From SHLQ01 sp047638715 (lineage in GTDB: Bacteria; Actinomycetota; Acidimicrobiia; Acidimicrobiales; SHLQ01), in assembly GCA_047638715.1 (NCBI GenBank), contig JBLIMK010000007.1, positions 5,113-69,112 on the forward strand: DNA of 64,000 nucleotides, given 5' to 3'. The notes under the pieces were generated by a model. The model ran no database searches. It was given only the letters and a program-made list of their open reading frames with translations, and was not told the DNA's origin. Below, one piece after another: positions 43,435 through 52,124 of this stretch; within the stretch, counting starts at the first letter, position 1, and every line of letters begins with the position of its first letter. A program made the translations under genes and the position numbers.

Positions 43435-44765
43435 CAGCAAAATCCTTCAACAGCTAGGTCGATTTTCCCCGGCGAAACCCGCAACGTGTGCCAGACCATG
43501 GCACCGAACAGGAGCAATATGACGGGAGCGAGTGGTGTGGCACCGAGGCCACCTGAAGCGAGGTGCACGAGGCTGGCCGCCCAGATGAGGCCAAAGAGCG
43601 CTATCGGTGGCTGATCAATCGTGCGTGAGGCCAGTACAGCTGCACCCGCGATCAGGATCAGGCTTGCGTCGTAGAACATGGTGTGGGGGCTCACGAGTGT
43701 CATCCCGATGGCGACGGCGCCCATTCGGTTCGCGAGCGAGAATCGGTCCGGATTACTCCACAAGAACACCAGCACGAGCACGACGACCGCGGCACCCGCG
43801 GCTCCGGCGATCACCACGGGTCGACCACCGGTCGACGACGCTGCTTGCAAGAAGCCCAGGATCGATATCGAATTCGCGGCGTTTACTTCGGCGTCCTGTT
43901 CAACGAATGGAACCACCTCGGCCCACCACGTCGAGAGCCAGTTCACACCGAGCACCAGGGCAGTACCAGCCCAGGTCACGGTCGCCGTCGCGAACGCCCA
44001 AATCACTGCGCCACCGTGGCGAGACAAGAGCATGAGACCAATGATCGGAAGGGCATATTGGGGTCGGAAGAGCAGGAGCCCGGCTGCGATTCCAGCGTGG
44101 TCCTCTCGCCCATCGTGGAGTCCGCGCCAGATCGCTGCAACACACAACACGCTGAGCGCCGCATTCTGACCACCGCCGATTGCGGTGGCCAGGGGATAGA
44201 ACGTGAGGCTCGCGGCGAGCAACGGCCAGCGCCATTTATGCAGTAGCGGGACGACGTCGGACAACATCACCATCGCGATCACAAATGCTGCGATCATCAA
44301 CAACGTGTGCACGAGATAGGCGGTTTGGAATCCAAGTGCGCCGAGCGGGGCGTAGGCAGCAGCGACGTGCGGCGGGTACGCGAACCCAAGATACCCGTCG
44401 ATTCCGAGCTCGGATTGAGCTTGTTCTTGTCGAACGGGGTCGTAGAGCGAGTCGATATCGCCTTCCCAGACAATCGAACCCGCTGCGTAAAAGGCTGCGA
44501 AGTCACCGCCGAGCCGTGCCGAGCTCTCGGCATCAGGTCCTGCCGTACCACCGTCCGCTAGGCCATCGAGTCCGGCCCCGGCAAAGGCAGCAAGGACGAT
44601 TGCGACGATCACGGCGAGCAGGACGGCCCGCGAGATTCGATTGACTCGCGCCTCGCCCGAGGTGACCTCGGAATCGTCCGCGAGGATGTCAGCGATCGAC
44701 AGTTCATCGATCATGTCGGTCTTCAGCGAGCTCTCCATCAAGAACAAGATCGGCATTTCTGCCAT
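43434..44765 (-). CDS. GT87-type (DUF2029) polyprenyl-phosphate-sugar-dependent mannosyltransferase
   Basis: 443 aa with an N-terminal acidic tail of about 40 aa and ten to twelve membrane helices. ARLGGDFAAFYAAGSIVWEGD has the Asp of the first extracytoplasmic loop characteristic of GT-C enzymes. YPPHVAAAYAPLG, FRPQYALPIIGLMLL and SPHTMFYDASLIL are further DUF2029 landmarks. Such enzymes use polyprenyl-phosphate sugars made by a GT2 synthase, which is the next gene in the operon, to extend envelope glycans such as lipomannans. Confidence 0.82.
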   Translation of the reverse strand: MAEMPILFLMESSLKTDMIDELSIADILADDSEVTSGEARVNRISRAVLLAVIVAIVLAAFAGAGLDGLADGGTAGPDAESSARLGGDFAAFYAAGSIVWEGDIDSLYDPVRQEQAQSELGIDGYLGFAYPPHVAAAYAPLGALGFQTAYLVHTLLMIAAFVIAMVMLSDVVPLLHKWRWPLLAASLTFYPLATAIGGGQNAALSVLCVAAIWRGLHDGREDHAGIAAGLLLFRPQYALPIIGLMLLSRHGGAVIWAFATATVTWAGTALVLGVNWLSTWWAEVVPFVEQDAEVNAANSISILGFLQAASSTGGRPVVIAGAAGAAVVVLVLVFLWSNPDRFSLANRMGAVAIGMTLVSPHTMFYDASLILIAGAAVLASRTIDQPPIALFGLIWAASLVHLASGGLGATPLAPVILLLFGAMVWHTLRVSPGKIDLAVEGFC

Positions 44766-44805
44766 TCTTCCCCCGGGTCACTCGACCTATTTCAGCAACG
44801 AAACT

Positions 44806-45648
44806 CTACAAATCAACAGAGAATTGTCGCAAGAGATTTCGAGCCCGGAGGACGATCGGCGCATCGACCATCGTGCCCTCGTAAGAGACGACACCGTTAC
44901 CTAGCGACTCGGCGACCTCGGCCGCAGCAACAATTCCGGCCGCCCATGCCATTTCCTCATCGCTCGGTGTGAAGGCCGACACGGCCAATCCGACCTGCGA
45001 AGGGTGAATGCACAGCTTCCCCGAAAACCCGAGCGTTCGCGCTTCGATTGCTTCGCGCGTGAACCGCGCATCGTCGCCGTAGTCGACCACAACCTGGTCG
45101 AGCGCTGGAATGCCAGCGAGCCGCGCCGCGATGGCTACCCGGGAGCGCGCATAAAGAACTTCGGTGTTCGATTCGGTCCGCACGCCACCCAGGTCGGTTA
45201 TGAAGTCTTCGGCCCCGAAGTACACGAGGTCGCATCCGGCACCAGCGACCTCGACGGCTTGATACACGCCGGCAACCGACTCGATACCGGCGCACAACAT
45301 AGCTTTGCTGAGTCCAGACGATGCCATCTCTCGACGCACATCACCGACCTCTCGATTCGTCTCGAGCTTGGGCACGACCAGGCCGTGCGCTCCGGCGGCG
45401 GCGGCGGCCAAGACGTCTTCGGCGAAGTGATGGCTGCCAAGAGAATTTGTGCGCACGAAGAGCAGCATCTCGCCGAGTTCGATGTCGCCTGGCCTCGCCT
45501 CAACAATGGCCTCTCGGGCTGCGCCCTTGGCGGCCTCTGGCGTTGCATCCTCGAGATCGAGGACGCCAATATCCGCGCCGCTGGCAGCGAACTTGGTGAC
45601 GAAATCGGTGCGTTGCGCTGGACCGAACAGCATGCTTCGTGACCGCAT
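44806..45648 (-). CDS. CitE-like CoA-ester lyase (HpcH/HpaI family)
   Basis: 280 aa. RSMLFGPAQRTDFV, DIGVLDLEDATPEAAKGAAR, GLVVPKLET and KLCIHPSQVGLAVSAF are the CitE / malyl-CoA lyase pattern; the acidic residues of LEDA and the later FGAEDFITDLG bind magnesium. It splits a 3-hydroxyacyl-CoA such as malyl-, citramalyl- or methylmalyl-CoA. It is a single gene with no ligase or mutase neighbours that would define the substrate. Confidence 0.82.
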   Translation of the reverse strand: MRSRSMLFGPAQRTDFVTKFAASGADIGVLDLEDATPEAAKGAAREAIVEARPGDIELGEMLLFVRTNSLGSHHFAEDVLAAAAAGAHGLVVPKLETNREVGDVRREMASSGLSKAMLCAGIESVAGVYQAVEVAGAGCDLVYFGAEDFITDLGGVRTESNTEVLYARSRVAIAARLAGIPALDQVVVDYGDDARFTREAIEARTLGFSGKLCIHPSQVGLAVSAFTPSDEEMAWAAGIVAAAEVAESLGNGVVSYEGTMVDAPIVLRARNLLRQFSVDL

Positions 45649-45719
45649 AAAGCAACGGTAGTACGTGATGTTGGATCGCTGGACGAATGGCGGAACACTT
45701 CCATGATGGATTTTCTCCT

Positions 45720-46187
45720 ATGCCGCGCCGCAAGACAGACGCCATCAGTGCGACCATGTCGAAGGTGTCATCCGCTGTGCGACAAATCGAGGCTCAGCGC
45801 GAGCCTCATGCCGAGTTATGGGATGACTGGAATCAGGCCGCTGTCGTCGAGGATGGACCCCTGTGGGTCGCCCTCGGAGATTCGACCTCACAGGGCATCG
45901 GTCCCGTCGATCCGCTAGACGGGTGGATATCCCAAGTACTCGATCGGCTTCGTTCTTCAACAAGCGGTGTCTCGTCGCCCTTCAACTCGCTGCTGGCACG
46001 TCGCTTCACCCGAGCGATCGAACGAGCGGGCGAGGAGAAATCGTTTCAGCTTTTATGGCCATGGGATTGGCCGTCTAGGGACGGAATGGGCGAATACAAG
46101 TGGCATCCCGGGCCAAAGGATACGGCTATATGGCGGGCGCTATCTTCGACAAAATTACCGCCTCGCTCGTGGCCCGATAACCCCTAG
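45720..46187 (+). pseudogene. SGNH/GDSL hydrolase, N-terminal part only
   Basis: From the ATG at 45720 the first 80 residues have the hydrolase start (PLWVALGDSTSQGIGPV, with the catalytic Ser in GDSTSQG, and GWISQVLDRLR). After about 45960 the sequence changes: a run of Ser/Arg, then FTRAIERAGEEKSFQLLWPWDWPSRDG and a stop at 46187. The Asn-containing and late DxxH blocks of the family are absent in every frame. Normal relatives have 230-260 aa. I read it as a truncated gene joined to unrelated sequence. Confidence 0.5.
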
Positions 46188-46198
46188 ATCTGGCGAAG

Positions 46199-47746
46199 TC
46201 AGCGGTCGCGGAGTTCGCGGCGCAAGATCTTGCCGGACGCGGATTTGGGGATCACTGGGATGAACTCGACCAAACGGATCTTCTTGTAGCTAGCGACCTG
46301 GCCAGCAACGAAGTCCTGGATTTCCTCGGCGGTCGCTTCTGCGCCCGGCTTCAGCGTGATGAACGCCTTTGGAATTTCGCCCGCCTCATCATCGGGGATA
46401 CCGATCACCGCGGAGTCCGCGACCGCTGGGTGCGTGAGGAGGAGGCCCTCCAGTTCCGCTGGCGGCACCTGGAAGCCTTTGTACTTGATGAGTTCTTTGA
46501 TGCGATCGACGATGAAGATGAAGCCATCTTCATCGATATGGGCGACGTCTCCTGTGTGCAGCCATCCGTCTTGGTCGATCGTCTCTTTCGTAGCCTCCTC
46601 GTTGTTGAGGTAGCCCTTCATGACCTGTGGCCCGCGAATCCAGAGTTCGCCATCTTCGTTCACGCCGAGGTCGTTGCCTTCCAGGTCGACGATGCGGCAT
46701 TCCGTGTTCGAGATGGTCACGCCCGACGACCCTGGCTTTCCTTGACCCGGAATTGTCGCGTGCGATACCGGCGAGAGCTCGGTCATGCCGTAACCCTGGA
46801 TGACCGCGCAGCCCAGGCGTTCTGCGGCCTCCTCGCCCAACTCGGCCGAAAGCGGAGCCGCACCCGAAAAGACCACCTTGATCGAGCTCGTGTCGTACTG
46901 ATCGATGAGCGGATGTTTTGCGAGCGCAAGGACGATCGGCGGAACGGCAAAGAACCAGCTGACCTTGTGATCTTGCACGATCGTGAGCGCCTGTTCAAGA
47001 TCGAATCGAGGCATCGTCACGATGGTGACGCCGTTGGCGAGCAAGCCGTTCATCAACACTTGCATGCCGTAGATGTGGAAGAACGGGAGAATCGCCAAAG
47101 CGACGTCGCCGCTGGTGTACGTGAGCATGTGCTTGCACTGCTCGATGTTGGCGGTGAGGTTGTCGTGGGAGAGGACCACTCCCTTGCTCTTTCCCGTCGT
47201 TCCCGATGAATAGGGCAACACGACCGGCGTCGACGCGGTATCGACCGGGACCTGCTCGGTGAGGGGAGGGCTCGACAGGAAATCGAAGATAGAGGGCACG
47301 CCCTCGACCGGATCGATCGTGGCGAGCTCGGTAACGTTCGTGCCGATCATCGCTTCGCGGGCAACATCGAGGAACATCGAAATGGTCACGAGAATCGACG
47401 CATCCGAGTCCATGAGCTGGTGATGGACTTCGCCTGCGGTGTAGGTGGGGTTGATCGTGGTGACCGTTCCGCCGGCGAACGCAGCCCCGTGAAAGAACGA
47501 CGCGTACTCGGGAATGTTCGGCGCCATCAATCCAAGTGTGTGTCCGGGACCAAACCCTCGGGCTGCGAGGCTGCCAGCCACGAGCTCAATTCCCTGCTTC
47601 AGTTCAGCAAAGGTCTGCGTTCGACCGCTCGGTCCGTCGATGATGGCCGGGGCGTCGGCCAGTTCATCGGCCATGCGCAACGTGTATTCGGTGATTGAGA
47701 TACCCGATGGGATTTCGACATCGGGGAGCGGTGAAGTAAAGATCAT
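46199..47746 (-). CDS. AMP-dependent acyl-CoA synthetase, 4-coumarate-CoA ligase-like
   Basis: 515 aa of the ANL superfamily. The P-loop region is VLPYSSGTTGKSKGVVLSH, and the adenylation motifs GYGMTELSP, DGWLHTGDVAHIDEDGF and the C-terminal lysine motif PKSASGKILRREL are all intact. It activates an acid with ATP and joins it to CoA; substrate probably an aromatic or medium-chain acid (inference). Two CRP-like sites lie about 150-180 bp upstream of its start. Confidence 0.88.
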   Translation of the reverse strand: MIFTSPLPDVEIPSGISITEYTLRMADELADAPAIIDGPSGRTQTFAELKQGIELVAGSLAARGFGPGHTLGLMAPNIPEYASFFHGAAFAGGTVTTINPTYTAGEVHHQLMDSDASILVTISMFLDVAREAMIGTNVTELATIDPVEGVPSIFDFLSSPPLTEQVPVDTASTPVVLPYSSGTTGKSKGVVLSHDNLTANIEQCKHMLTYTSGDVALAILPFFHIYGMQVLMNGLLANGVTIVTMPRFDLEQALTIVQDHKVSWFFAVPPIVLALAKHPLIDQYDTSSIKVVFSGAAPLSAELGEEAAERLGCAVIQGYGMTELSPVSHATIPGQGKPGSSGVTISNTECRIVDLEGNDLGVNEDGELWIRGPQVMKGYLNNEEATKETIDQDGWLHTGDVAHIDEDGFIFIVDRIKELIKYKGFQVPPAELEGLLLTHPAVADSAVIGIPDDEAGEIPKAFITLKPGAEATAEEIQDFVAGQVASYKKIRLVEFIPVIPKSASGKILRRELRDR

Positions 47747-47890
47747 GCTGAGCTCGCTTTTCGTTGATTGTGGTTCGCTGCCGCCGACTGGCGTTGGCCG
47801 AGTCTAGACGGCCCTCATCAGTTCGGCCTGGAGCGGGGAATCGACCCAAACTGACACTCGCGCTTGACGCGCGCCGCGATTTGTTGCACA

Positions 47891-47924
47891 GTGACTACTG
47901 TCACCTTTCAGTGACGCTCGTCAC
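47891..47924. promoter_or_regulatory. two CRP/FNR-like binding sites
   Basis: GTGACTACTGTCAC (47891-47904) and GTGACGCTCGTCAC (47911-47924) both fit GTGA-N6-TCAC, with symmetric GTGAC/GTCAC arms. The centres are 20 bp apart, about two helical turns. They lie upstream of the acyl-CoA ligase (start 47746, minus strand), so a CRP-family regulator may act there. They could also serve a plus-strand transcript ending at the 48065-48113 hairpin. Confidence 0.5.
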
Positions 47925-48064
47925 AATCCCTACCGGGCGTGGAGCGCTCGAAACAACCGCCACAATCGACCGGTTTGAGAGCCGTTTCCCTCACGTTCCC
48001 TCACCAATTGGCAACTACGCTGCCCTGCGGAACGATATGAGATTGACTCACAAGACCGTCGGAA

Positions 48065-48113
48065 GAGAGGTCCGTCGCCCGCCACTCGACCGGGACGGGC
48101 CTCTCGACTTTTT
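48065..48113 (+). terminator. rho-independent terminator without an assigned gene
   Basis: GAGAGGTCCGTC (48065-48076) pairs with GACGGGCCTCTC (48094-48105) with a single G-T pair, followed by GACTTTTT. The T-run gives plus-strand polarity, yet no plus-strand gene lies upstream within 1.8 kb. On the minus strand it stands about 50 bp behind the alpha/beta hydrolase gene but lacks a good T-run there. It may end a small RNA or serve both directions. Confidence 0.55.
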
Positions 48114-48161
48114 CCGGCGTCAAACGAGCTCGCCATGGTCTGATCCTTGCGAGCTCACCTG

Positions 48162-49037
48162 TCAGCTGGCGAGAGGACCCTCAGCCATGAGCTCCAATAA
48201 CGATGGAACGAACGCGGCCGGCAACTCGTGACCCAGTCCTTCGATGAGCGTAAGGCGAGCGTTGCCGAGCAGTTCGGCCAAAGCCTGTCCATGCTCGATT
48301 GGATACACCGGGTCGGCAGTGCCGTGTATGACGAGAGCCTTTGCGCAGATCTCGCCTACCTGGTCGACAACGTCGGGAGCGTCGACCACGGCATGTCCAT
48401 GACCATTCGGACCCCGCCAGCCCTCAGCTACCTCGGCGACTGCTAAAGCCAACGCTGCCTCCCGGTCGAACTCGAACACCGGCCCTGAAAACCATTCGAG
48501 CTGCTCGACGATCCATAGGGCGCGGCCCTCGGCGTCTGGCGGTGCTGGGTCGAAGAGCCGATCCGTCATCTTGTCGATAAGCCACTGCTGGGGCATGCCA
48601 AATTCCTCACGCCGACCGGGCGTCGTCGAGAGCAACGTCAGCGAGCGAACACGCTCGCGCCAAGAGAGAGCGAAGTGTTGCGCGACCTGCCCTCCCATCG
48701 ATCGACCGATGACGTGGACCCGCTCGGCCCCGAACGAATCGATCACGGCCACCACATCGTCAGCCAAGTCCTGCATCGCGTAGGGCGAGTCGATCCATGC
48801 GCTTCGGCCGGTGTCGCGCGTATCGAACCAGATCGCTCCCCCGGTTAGATCTGCCACGCCCAGCAACAGTTCGCTCGGCCACCTGCTGCTCGGGGCTTCG
48901 GCTTCGGAGAGCAGTACACAAGGTTCCGCCACGCCTCCAACAGCCAACAGAGCTTCAGCATGGAGAGCGATGCCGCCCGACTGCACTTGTCTCGTCGAGT
49001 GTTCGAACCCGTCGAATTCTGCGAAAGAACGTGTCAC
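48162..49037 (-). CDS. alpha/beta hydrolase
   Basis: About 291 aa. WFDTRDTGRSAW, the nucleophile elbow VIGRSMGGQVAQ, VIHGTADPVYPIEHG with the acid residue, and LIEGLGHELP with the catalytic histidine define the fold. The middle lid region and a YAMQDLADDVVAVID helix resemble esterases of aromatic polyketide pathways. The GTG at 49037 is chosen, because the upstream ATG at 49079 would overlap the divergent DUF368 gene. Substrate unknown. Confidence 0.8.
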   Translation of the reverse strand: MTRSFAEFDGFEHSTRQVQSGGIALHAEALLAVGGVAEPCVLLSEAEAPSSRWPSELLLGVADLTGGAIWFDTRDTGRSAWIDSPYAMQDLADDVVAVIDSFGAERVHVIGRSMGGQVAQHFALSWRERVRSLTLLSTTPGRREEFGMPQQWLIDKMTDRLFDPAPPDAEGRALWIVEQLEWFSGPVFEFDREAALALAVAEVAEGWRGPNGHGHAVVDAPDVVDQVGEICAKALVIHGTADPVYPIEHGQALAELLGNARLTLIEGLGHELPAAFVPSLLELMAEGPLAS

Positions 49038-49065
49038 GATCCCATCATGGCTGACCGATAGGTTG

Positions 49066-49992
49066 ATGGTGATGGTCACGCGAGTTCTCGGTCAATTTGT
49101 TCGCGGGTTCGCCATGGGCGCATCCGATGTCGTTCCTGGCGTCTCCGGCGGCACGGTCGCGCTGATTCTCGGGATCTACAACGGACTCATCACCAACATC
49201 GGCACGGGTTCGAAGGCGCTTGGCAGGCTCATTCGAGGTGACTTCAGCGGGTTTCTTGAACGACTCAGAGCGGTCGATTGGCTGTTCTTGATCCCCCTGC
49301 TCGCCGGAATCGGAGCGGCGGTCGTCGTACTGTCCGGCGTCATCGAACGGGCACTCCATGACTATCCCGAAGCAATGGCCGGGTTGTTCTTCGGGCTCGT
49401 CATTGGATCGATCGTCGTCGCACGCGGTCTATTGCAGTCACCAGCTCAACAGCACGCCGGAATAGCCGTAGTGGTCGGAGCCGTCACCTTCGCGCTCTTG
49501 GGATTTCAGTCCGGGCCGATCTCGGACCCGAGCCCAGTCCATCTCGTCGTCGCTGGAGCGCTCGCTATTTGCGCGATGATCCTGCCCGGCATTTCGGGAT
49601 CGTTCATCCTGTTGATGACCGGGATGTACGCAACCGTGCTCAACGCGGTCGATGAGCGAATCTTCAGCGAAATCGCATTGGTCGGCATCGGCGCAATTCT
49701 CGGTCTTGGCTTGTTCAGCTCGTTACTGACCCGTCTCCTCGACGGTCACCACGACATTGTGATGGCCACCTTGATCGGCCTCATGCTCGGCTCCCTGCGA
49801 GTCCTCTGGCCATGGCCCAACGGCGTTGGAATTATCGGGTCTGATGAGACGATCTCGGGCACTGGCTTGGACCTCCCCAATGGTTCACCGTGGGTGGTTC
49901 CGGTGCTGTTGGCGTTCGGCGCTGCGATCGCCGTCTTGGGGTTGAGTACATATGCCCAGCCGGGTGCAGGCGAAGACACGCAGACCCACTAG
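49066..49992 (+). CDS. DUF368 undecaprenyl-phosphate transporter (PopT-type)
   Basis: About 308 aa, polytopic. FAMGASDVVPGVSGGTVALILGIY at the N terminus and MILPGISGSFILLMTGMY in the second half are the two paired DUF368 signatures. Members of this family were recently shown to return undecaprenyl phosphate to the inner face of the membrane for reuse in wall and glycan synthesis. That fits the lipid-carrier glycosyltransferases encoded 5-6 kb before it. The ATG at 49066 or 49072 starts the protein; the longer frame from 48811 overlaps the divergent hydrolase. Confidence 0.88.
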   Translation: MVMVTRVLGQFVRGFAMGASDVVPGVSGGTVALILGIYNGLITNIGTGSKALGRLIRGDFSGFLERLRAVDWLFLIPLLAGIGAAVVVLSGVIERALHDYPEAMAGLFFGLVIGSIVVARGLLQSPAQQHAGIAVVVGAVTFALLGFQSGPISDPSPVHLVVAGALAICAMILPGISGSFILLMTGMYATVLNAVDERIFSEIALVGIGAILGLGLFSSLLTRLLDGHHDIVMATLIGLMLGSLRVLWPWPNGVGIIGSDETISGTGLDLPNGSPWVVPVLLAFGAAIAVLGLSTYAQPGAGEDTQTH

Positions 49993-50804
49993 CGCACGAT
50001 CTCCAGCCACCCGCCGCCGCGGTCGTCGATGAGCATGGCGCGAGCATGGCGCCGGCCGGCTCCGTCTGCGGGCGCCCAGCCCGCAACGGTCAGGCCTGGG
50101 TGAACCTCACCCACAGGAAGCTCGGCGATGATCGCATCGATATCCATCGAGCCCTCAGCATCATTGAGTTGACCGCCATCGCTATGCACGAATTCGCCAT
50201 CGCGACTCGCCCACGCTCGCCACGTCGGGCCTGCGTCGGGCACTCCCCACCAGTGATCTCGGACGCCGACCCCTTCGAGGTCCCAGCGCGACTCATCGAG
50301 GAGCACCGTGCCATGCATTTGCCCGATGAGGCGATAGCCCGTCGTGCCAGGCACCGGCGACGGGCCTGGCGTTCCCTCGGTGTCCCAGTCGAATTCGAGT
50401 CCCACGGCTACTCGATCACCAAAGGCGCCAGACCAGACATCGGTTGGGTTATCGATTGCGACACCGAACGCTTCGAGATCGGTGGTGAGATGTTCGAAGG
50501 GACGCAGGACCGTGGTCTCGGTCCAGATTCCCGAACCGCGAAGTTCCATAGACCCGTCCAGCGGTAGAGGTAAGTCGTCGGCGAGGACCGTGACCAGCGG
50601 GTGGCCTGGAAGACCGACCAACGATCCCCAGTACCAACTCGCTCCATCGGAAGGCCGGATCGTGAGTCGTACATAACCACCCAATCGATCCTCAGGAATC
50701 ACGAACCAGTTATCCCAGACCTCGACCCAACCGGGGTCGCCATTCCACTCGTGCAGATTCTCTGAGCCGATCGGCAACGAAGAAGACTCTTCATCTCTGG
50801 ACAT
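49989..50804 (-). CDS. hypothetical protein with RDHWWG motif (possibly DUF7064/CrtC-like)
   Basis: About 271 aa, Trp/Gly-rich, soluble, with beta-type composition. The motif GVGVRDHWWGVPDAGPTWRAW resembles the RDHSWG signature of the two-domain calycin group (hydroxyneurosporene synthase / DUF7064-like), which makes lipocalin-like lipid-modifying or -binding proteins. The start at the ATG at 50804 (MSRDEESSSLPIGS) is preferred over the longer frame. It overlaps the end of the DUF368 gene by 4 bp and is divergent from the SCP2 gene. Confidence 0.45.
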   Translation of the reverse strand: MSRDEESSSLPIGSENLHEWNGDPGWVEVWDNWFVIPEDRLGGYVRLTIRPSDGASWYWGSLVGLPGHPLVTVLADDLPLPLDGSMELRGSGIWTETTVLRPFEHLTTDLEAFGVAIDNPTDVWSGAFGDRVAVGLEFDWDTEGTPGPSPVPGTTGYRLIGQMHGTVLLDESRWDLEGVGVRDHWWGVPDAGPTWRAWASRDGEFVHSDGGQLNDAEGSMDIDAIIAELPVGEVHPGLTVAGWAPADGAGRRHARAMLIDDRGGGWLEIVR

Positions 50805-50848
50805 CGTCACGTTGTGCAGTGTCGCACCGCGGTTGGCAGACTGGAGAC

Positions 50849-51214
50849 ATGAGCAGCATGGAACTCGACGAGTTCGCAGCACACACCGCTCGATCGATCG
50901 CATCGATCGGCGAGGGAGCCCTCCCCGTCGACGTCACGTTCACGATCGAACAGCAGGTGAGTAATGGCGAGGAGCTCGTTGGGCACTTCCACCTCGTGCT
51001 CGCTGGCGGCGCCGCGACGATCCGCGCAGGAGCAGCTGCAAAACCCGACATCGTCATTCGACAAGATGTCGAGACTGCACGGGCCCTTCAGGATGGCACG
51101 ATGCACGCACAAGGCGCCTTCTTGACGGGCCGTCTGTCCATCGACGGCGACGTCCATGAACTTCTCAATCACGGTCCGCTTCTCGCTCAGTTGATGAGCA
51201 GCTCGGCGCCCTAG
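50849..51214 (+). CDS. SCP2 sterol-carrier-like protein
   Basis: About 121 aa. The C-terminal half (DIVIRQDVETARALQDGTMHAQGAF, then LTGRLSIDGDVHELLN) matches the SCP2 fold end, in which a small cavity binds lipids. The N terminus (PVDVTFTIEQQV, HLVLAGGAATI) provides the beta sheet. Single-domain SCP2 proteins in Actinobacteria accompany steroid or lipid enzymes; no such partner is adjacent. The ATG follows CTGGAG. It is 2 bp before the glycosylase gene, so co-transcribed. Confidence 0.7.
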   Translation: MSSMELDEFAAHTARSIASIGEGALPVDVTFTIEQQVSNGEELVGHFHLVLAGGAATIRAGAAAKPDIVIRQDVETARALQDGTMHAQGAFLTGRLSIDGDVHELLNHGPLLAQLMSSSAP

Positions 51215-51216
51215 CC

Positions 51217-52059
51217 ATGCCCGAGATCGGCGAGATCCAAGCACATGCCGAGCGAGTCGATGCGGAGTGGTCGGGAAGATCGCTCAAGGGTTTCCGACCG
51301 ATCACGTTCTATGTGTTGAAGACCTTCTCGCCCGATCCAGCCGGCGCCCACGGTGAAACACTCCAACGTGTCACGACGCGGGGCAAATACCTGCAGATGT
51401 GGTTCGAGAGCACGGTCTTCACGGTGCATTTGATGCAAGGTGGCCGCCTTCGACGAGACGAAAAACAATCTGCAAAACCTCGTAGTGGCCAGGCGCGATG
51501 GACGTTCGATGACGGGTCGGCGCTGCTCCTCACCGAGGCGGGTTCAGACAAGCGGGCTGGCGTCTGGGTCGCGTCATCGATAACCGACCTAGAGACCATC
51601 GAACCGCTCGAAGGGCTCGGTCCAGATGCCGACTCGATCGACATCGGCACCTTACAAAAGCTCCTCACCGAGCACTCCATGCGCATCCACGGATTTCTGC
51701 GGCGCCAACGCATACTCGCCGGCCTCGGTCGCAGGCTGGCGAACGATGTTTGCCACGAAGCCATGATCTCGCCATTCGCCACAACCGCGAAACTCGACGG
51801 CGATCAGGTCTCCGCTCTTCGCTCTGCGATTCGATTGTGCATCGACCGTTCGCTCGAATTCGAGCGCGCCCAGACCGAAATTGTCGCATCAGCGAAGCGG
51901 CCGTCGGCGATCCACAAGAACACGGGCGGGCCATGTCCGCACTGCGGCGACACCATCCGTGAAGTCGCCTACGTCAAGTATTCGGTCAACTACTGCGCCA
52001 CGTGCCAAACAAACGGCAAGGTTCTCGCGGACAACACCACGTCCAAGTTCCTCAAATAG
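51217..52059 (+). CDS. Fpg/Nei-family DNA glycosylase
   Basis: 280 aa with the N-terminal MPEIGEI (Pro2 and Glu3 form the active site after Met removal), a central H2TH region (RRQRILAGLGRRLANDVCHEAMISPF) and a C-terminal zinc finger CPHC-x16-CATC. It removes oxidised bases and cuts the strand by beta/delta elimination. Whether it prefers 8-oxoguanine (Fpg) or pyrimidines (Nei) is not clear. The stop is followed by the bidirectional hairpin pair at 52064. Confidence 0.85.
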   Translation: MPEIGEIQAHAERVDAEWSGRSLKGFRPITFYVLKTFSPDPAGAHGETLQRVTTRGKYLQMWFESTVFTVHLMQGGRLRRDEKQSAKPRSGQARWTFDDGSALLLTEAGSDKRAGVWVASSITDLETIEPLEGLGPDADSIDIGTLQKLLTEHSMRIHGFLRRQRILAGLGRRLANDVCHEAMISPFATTAKLDGDQVSALRSAIRLCIDRSLEFERAQTEIVASAKRPSAIHKNTGGPCPHCGDTIREVAYVKYSVNYCATCQTNGKVLADNTTSKFLK

Positions 52060-52063
52060 GCAA

Positions 52064-52105
52064 AGGGGCCTGGCCCCTAAACGCGATTAGGGGTCAGGCC
52101 CCTAA
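52064..52105. repeat. two REP-like GGGG/CCCC hairpins between fpg-like gene and mdh
   Basis: AGGGGCCTGGCCCCT (52064-52078) and TTAGGGGTCAGGCCCCTAA (52087-52105) are palindromic elements of the same type as the three behind the mdh start. Here they lie between two convergent genes and can act as a bidirectional terminator. Confidence 0.75.
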
Positions 52106-52124
52106 CCGCACCGACTGGTCGGGC

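Larger units (their letters stand above)
47747..48161. other. 415-bp gene-free interval
   Basis: No convincing gene in either strand; the plus-strand frame 47764-48231 has no protein character and covers the regulatory features. The interval holds two CRP-like sites (47891-47924) and a terminator hairpin (48065-48113) that no annotated plus-strand gene uses, with about 140 bp of unassigned DNA in between. Confidence 0.6.

Noticed and set aside
47764..48231. 155-aa plus-strand frame in the gene-free interval
   Set aside because: No motifs, unstable composition, and it runs across operator-like and terminator elements.
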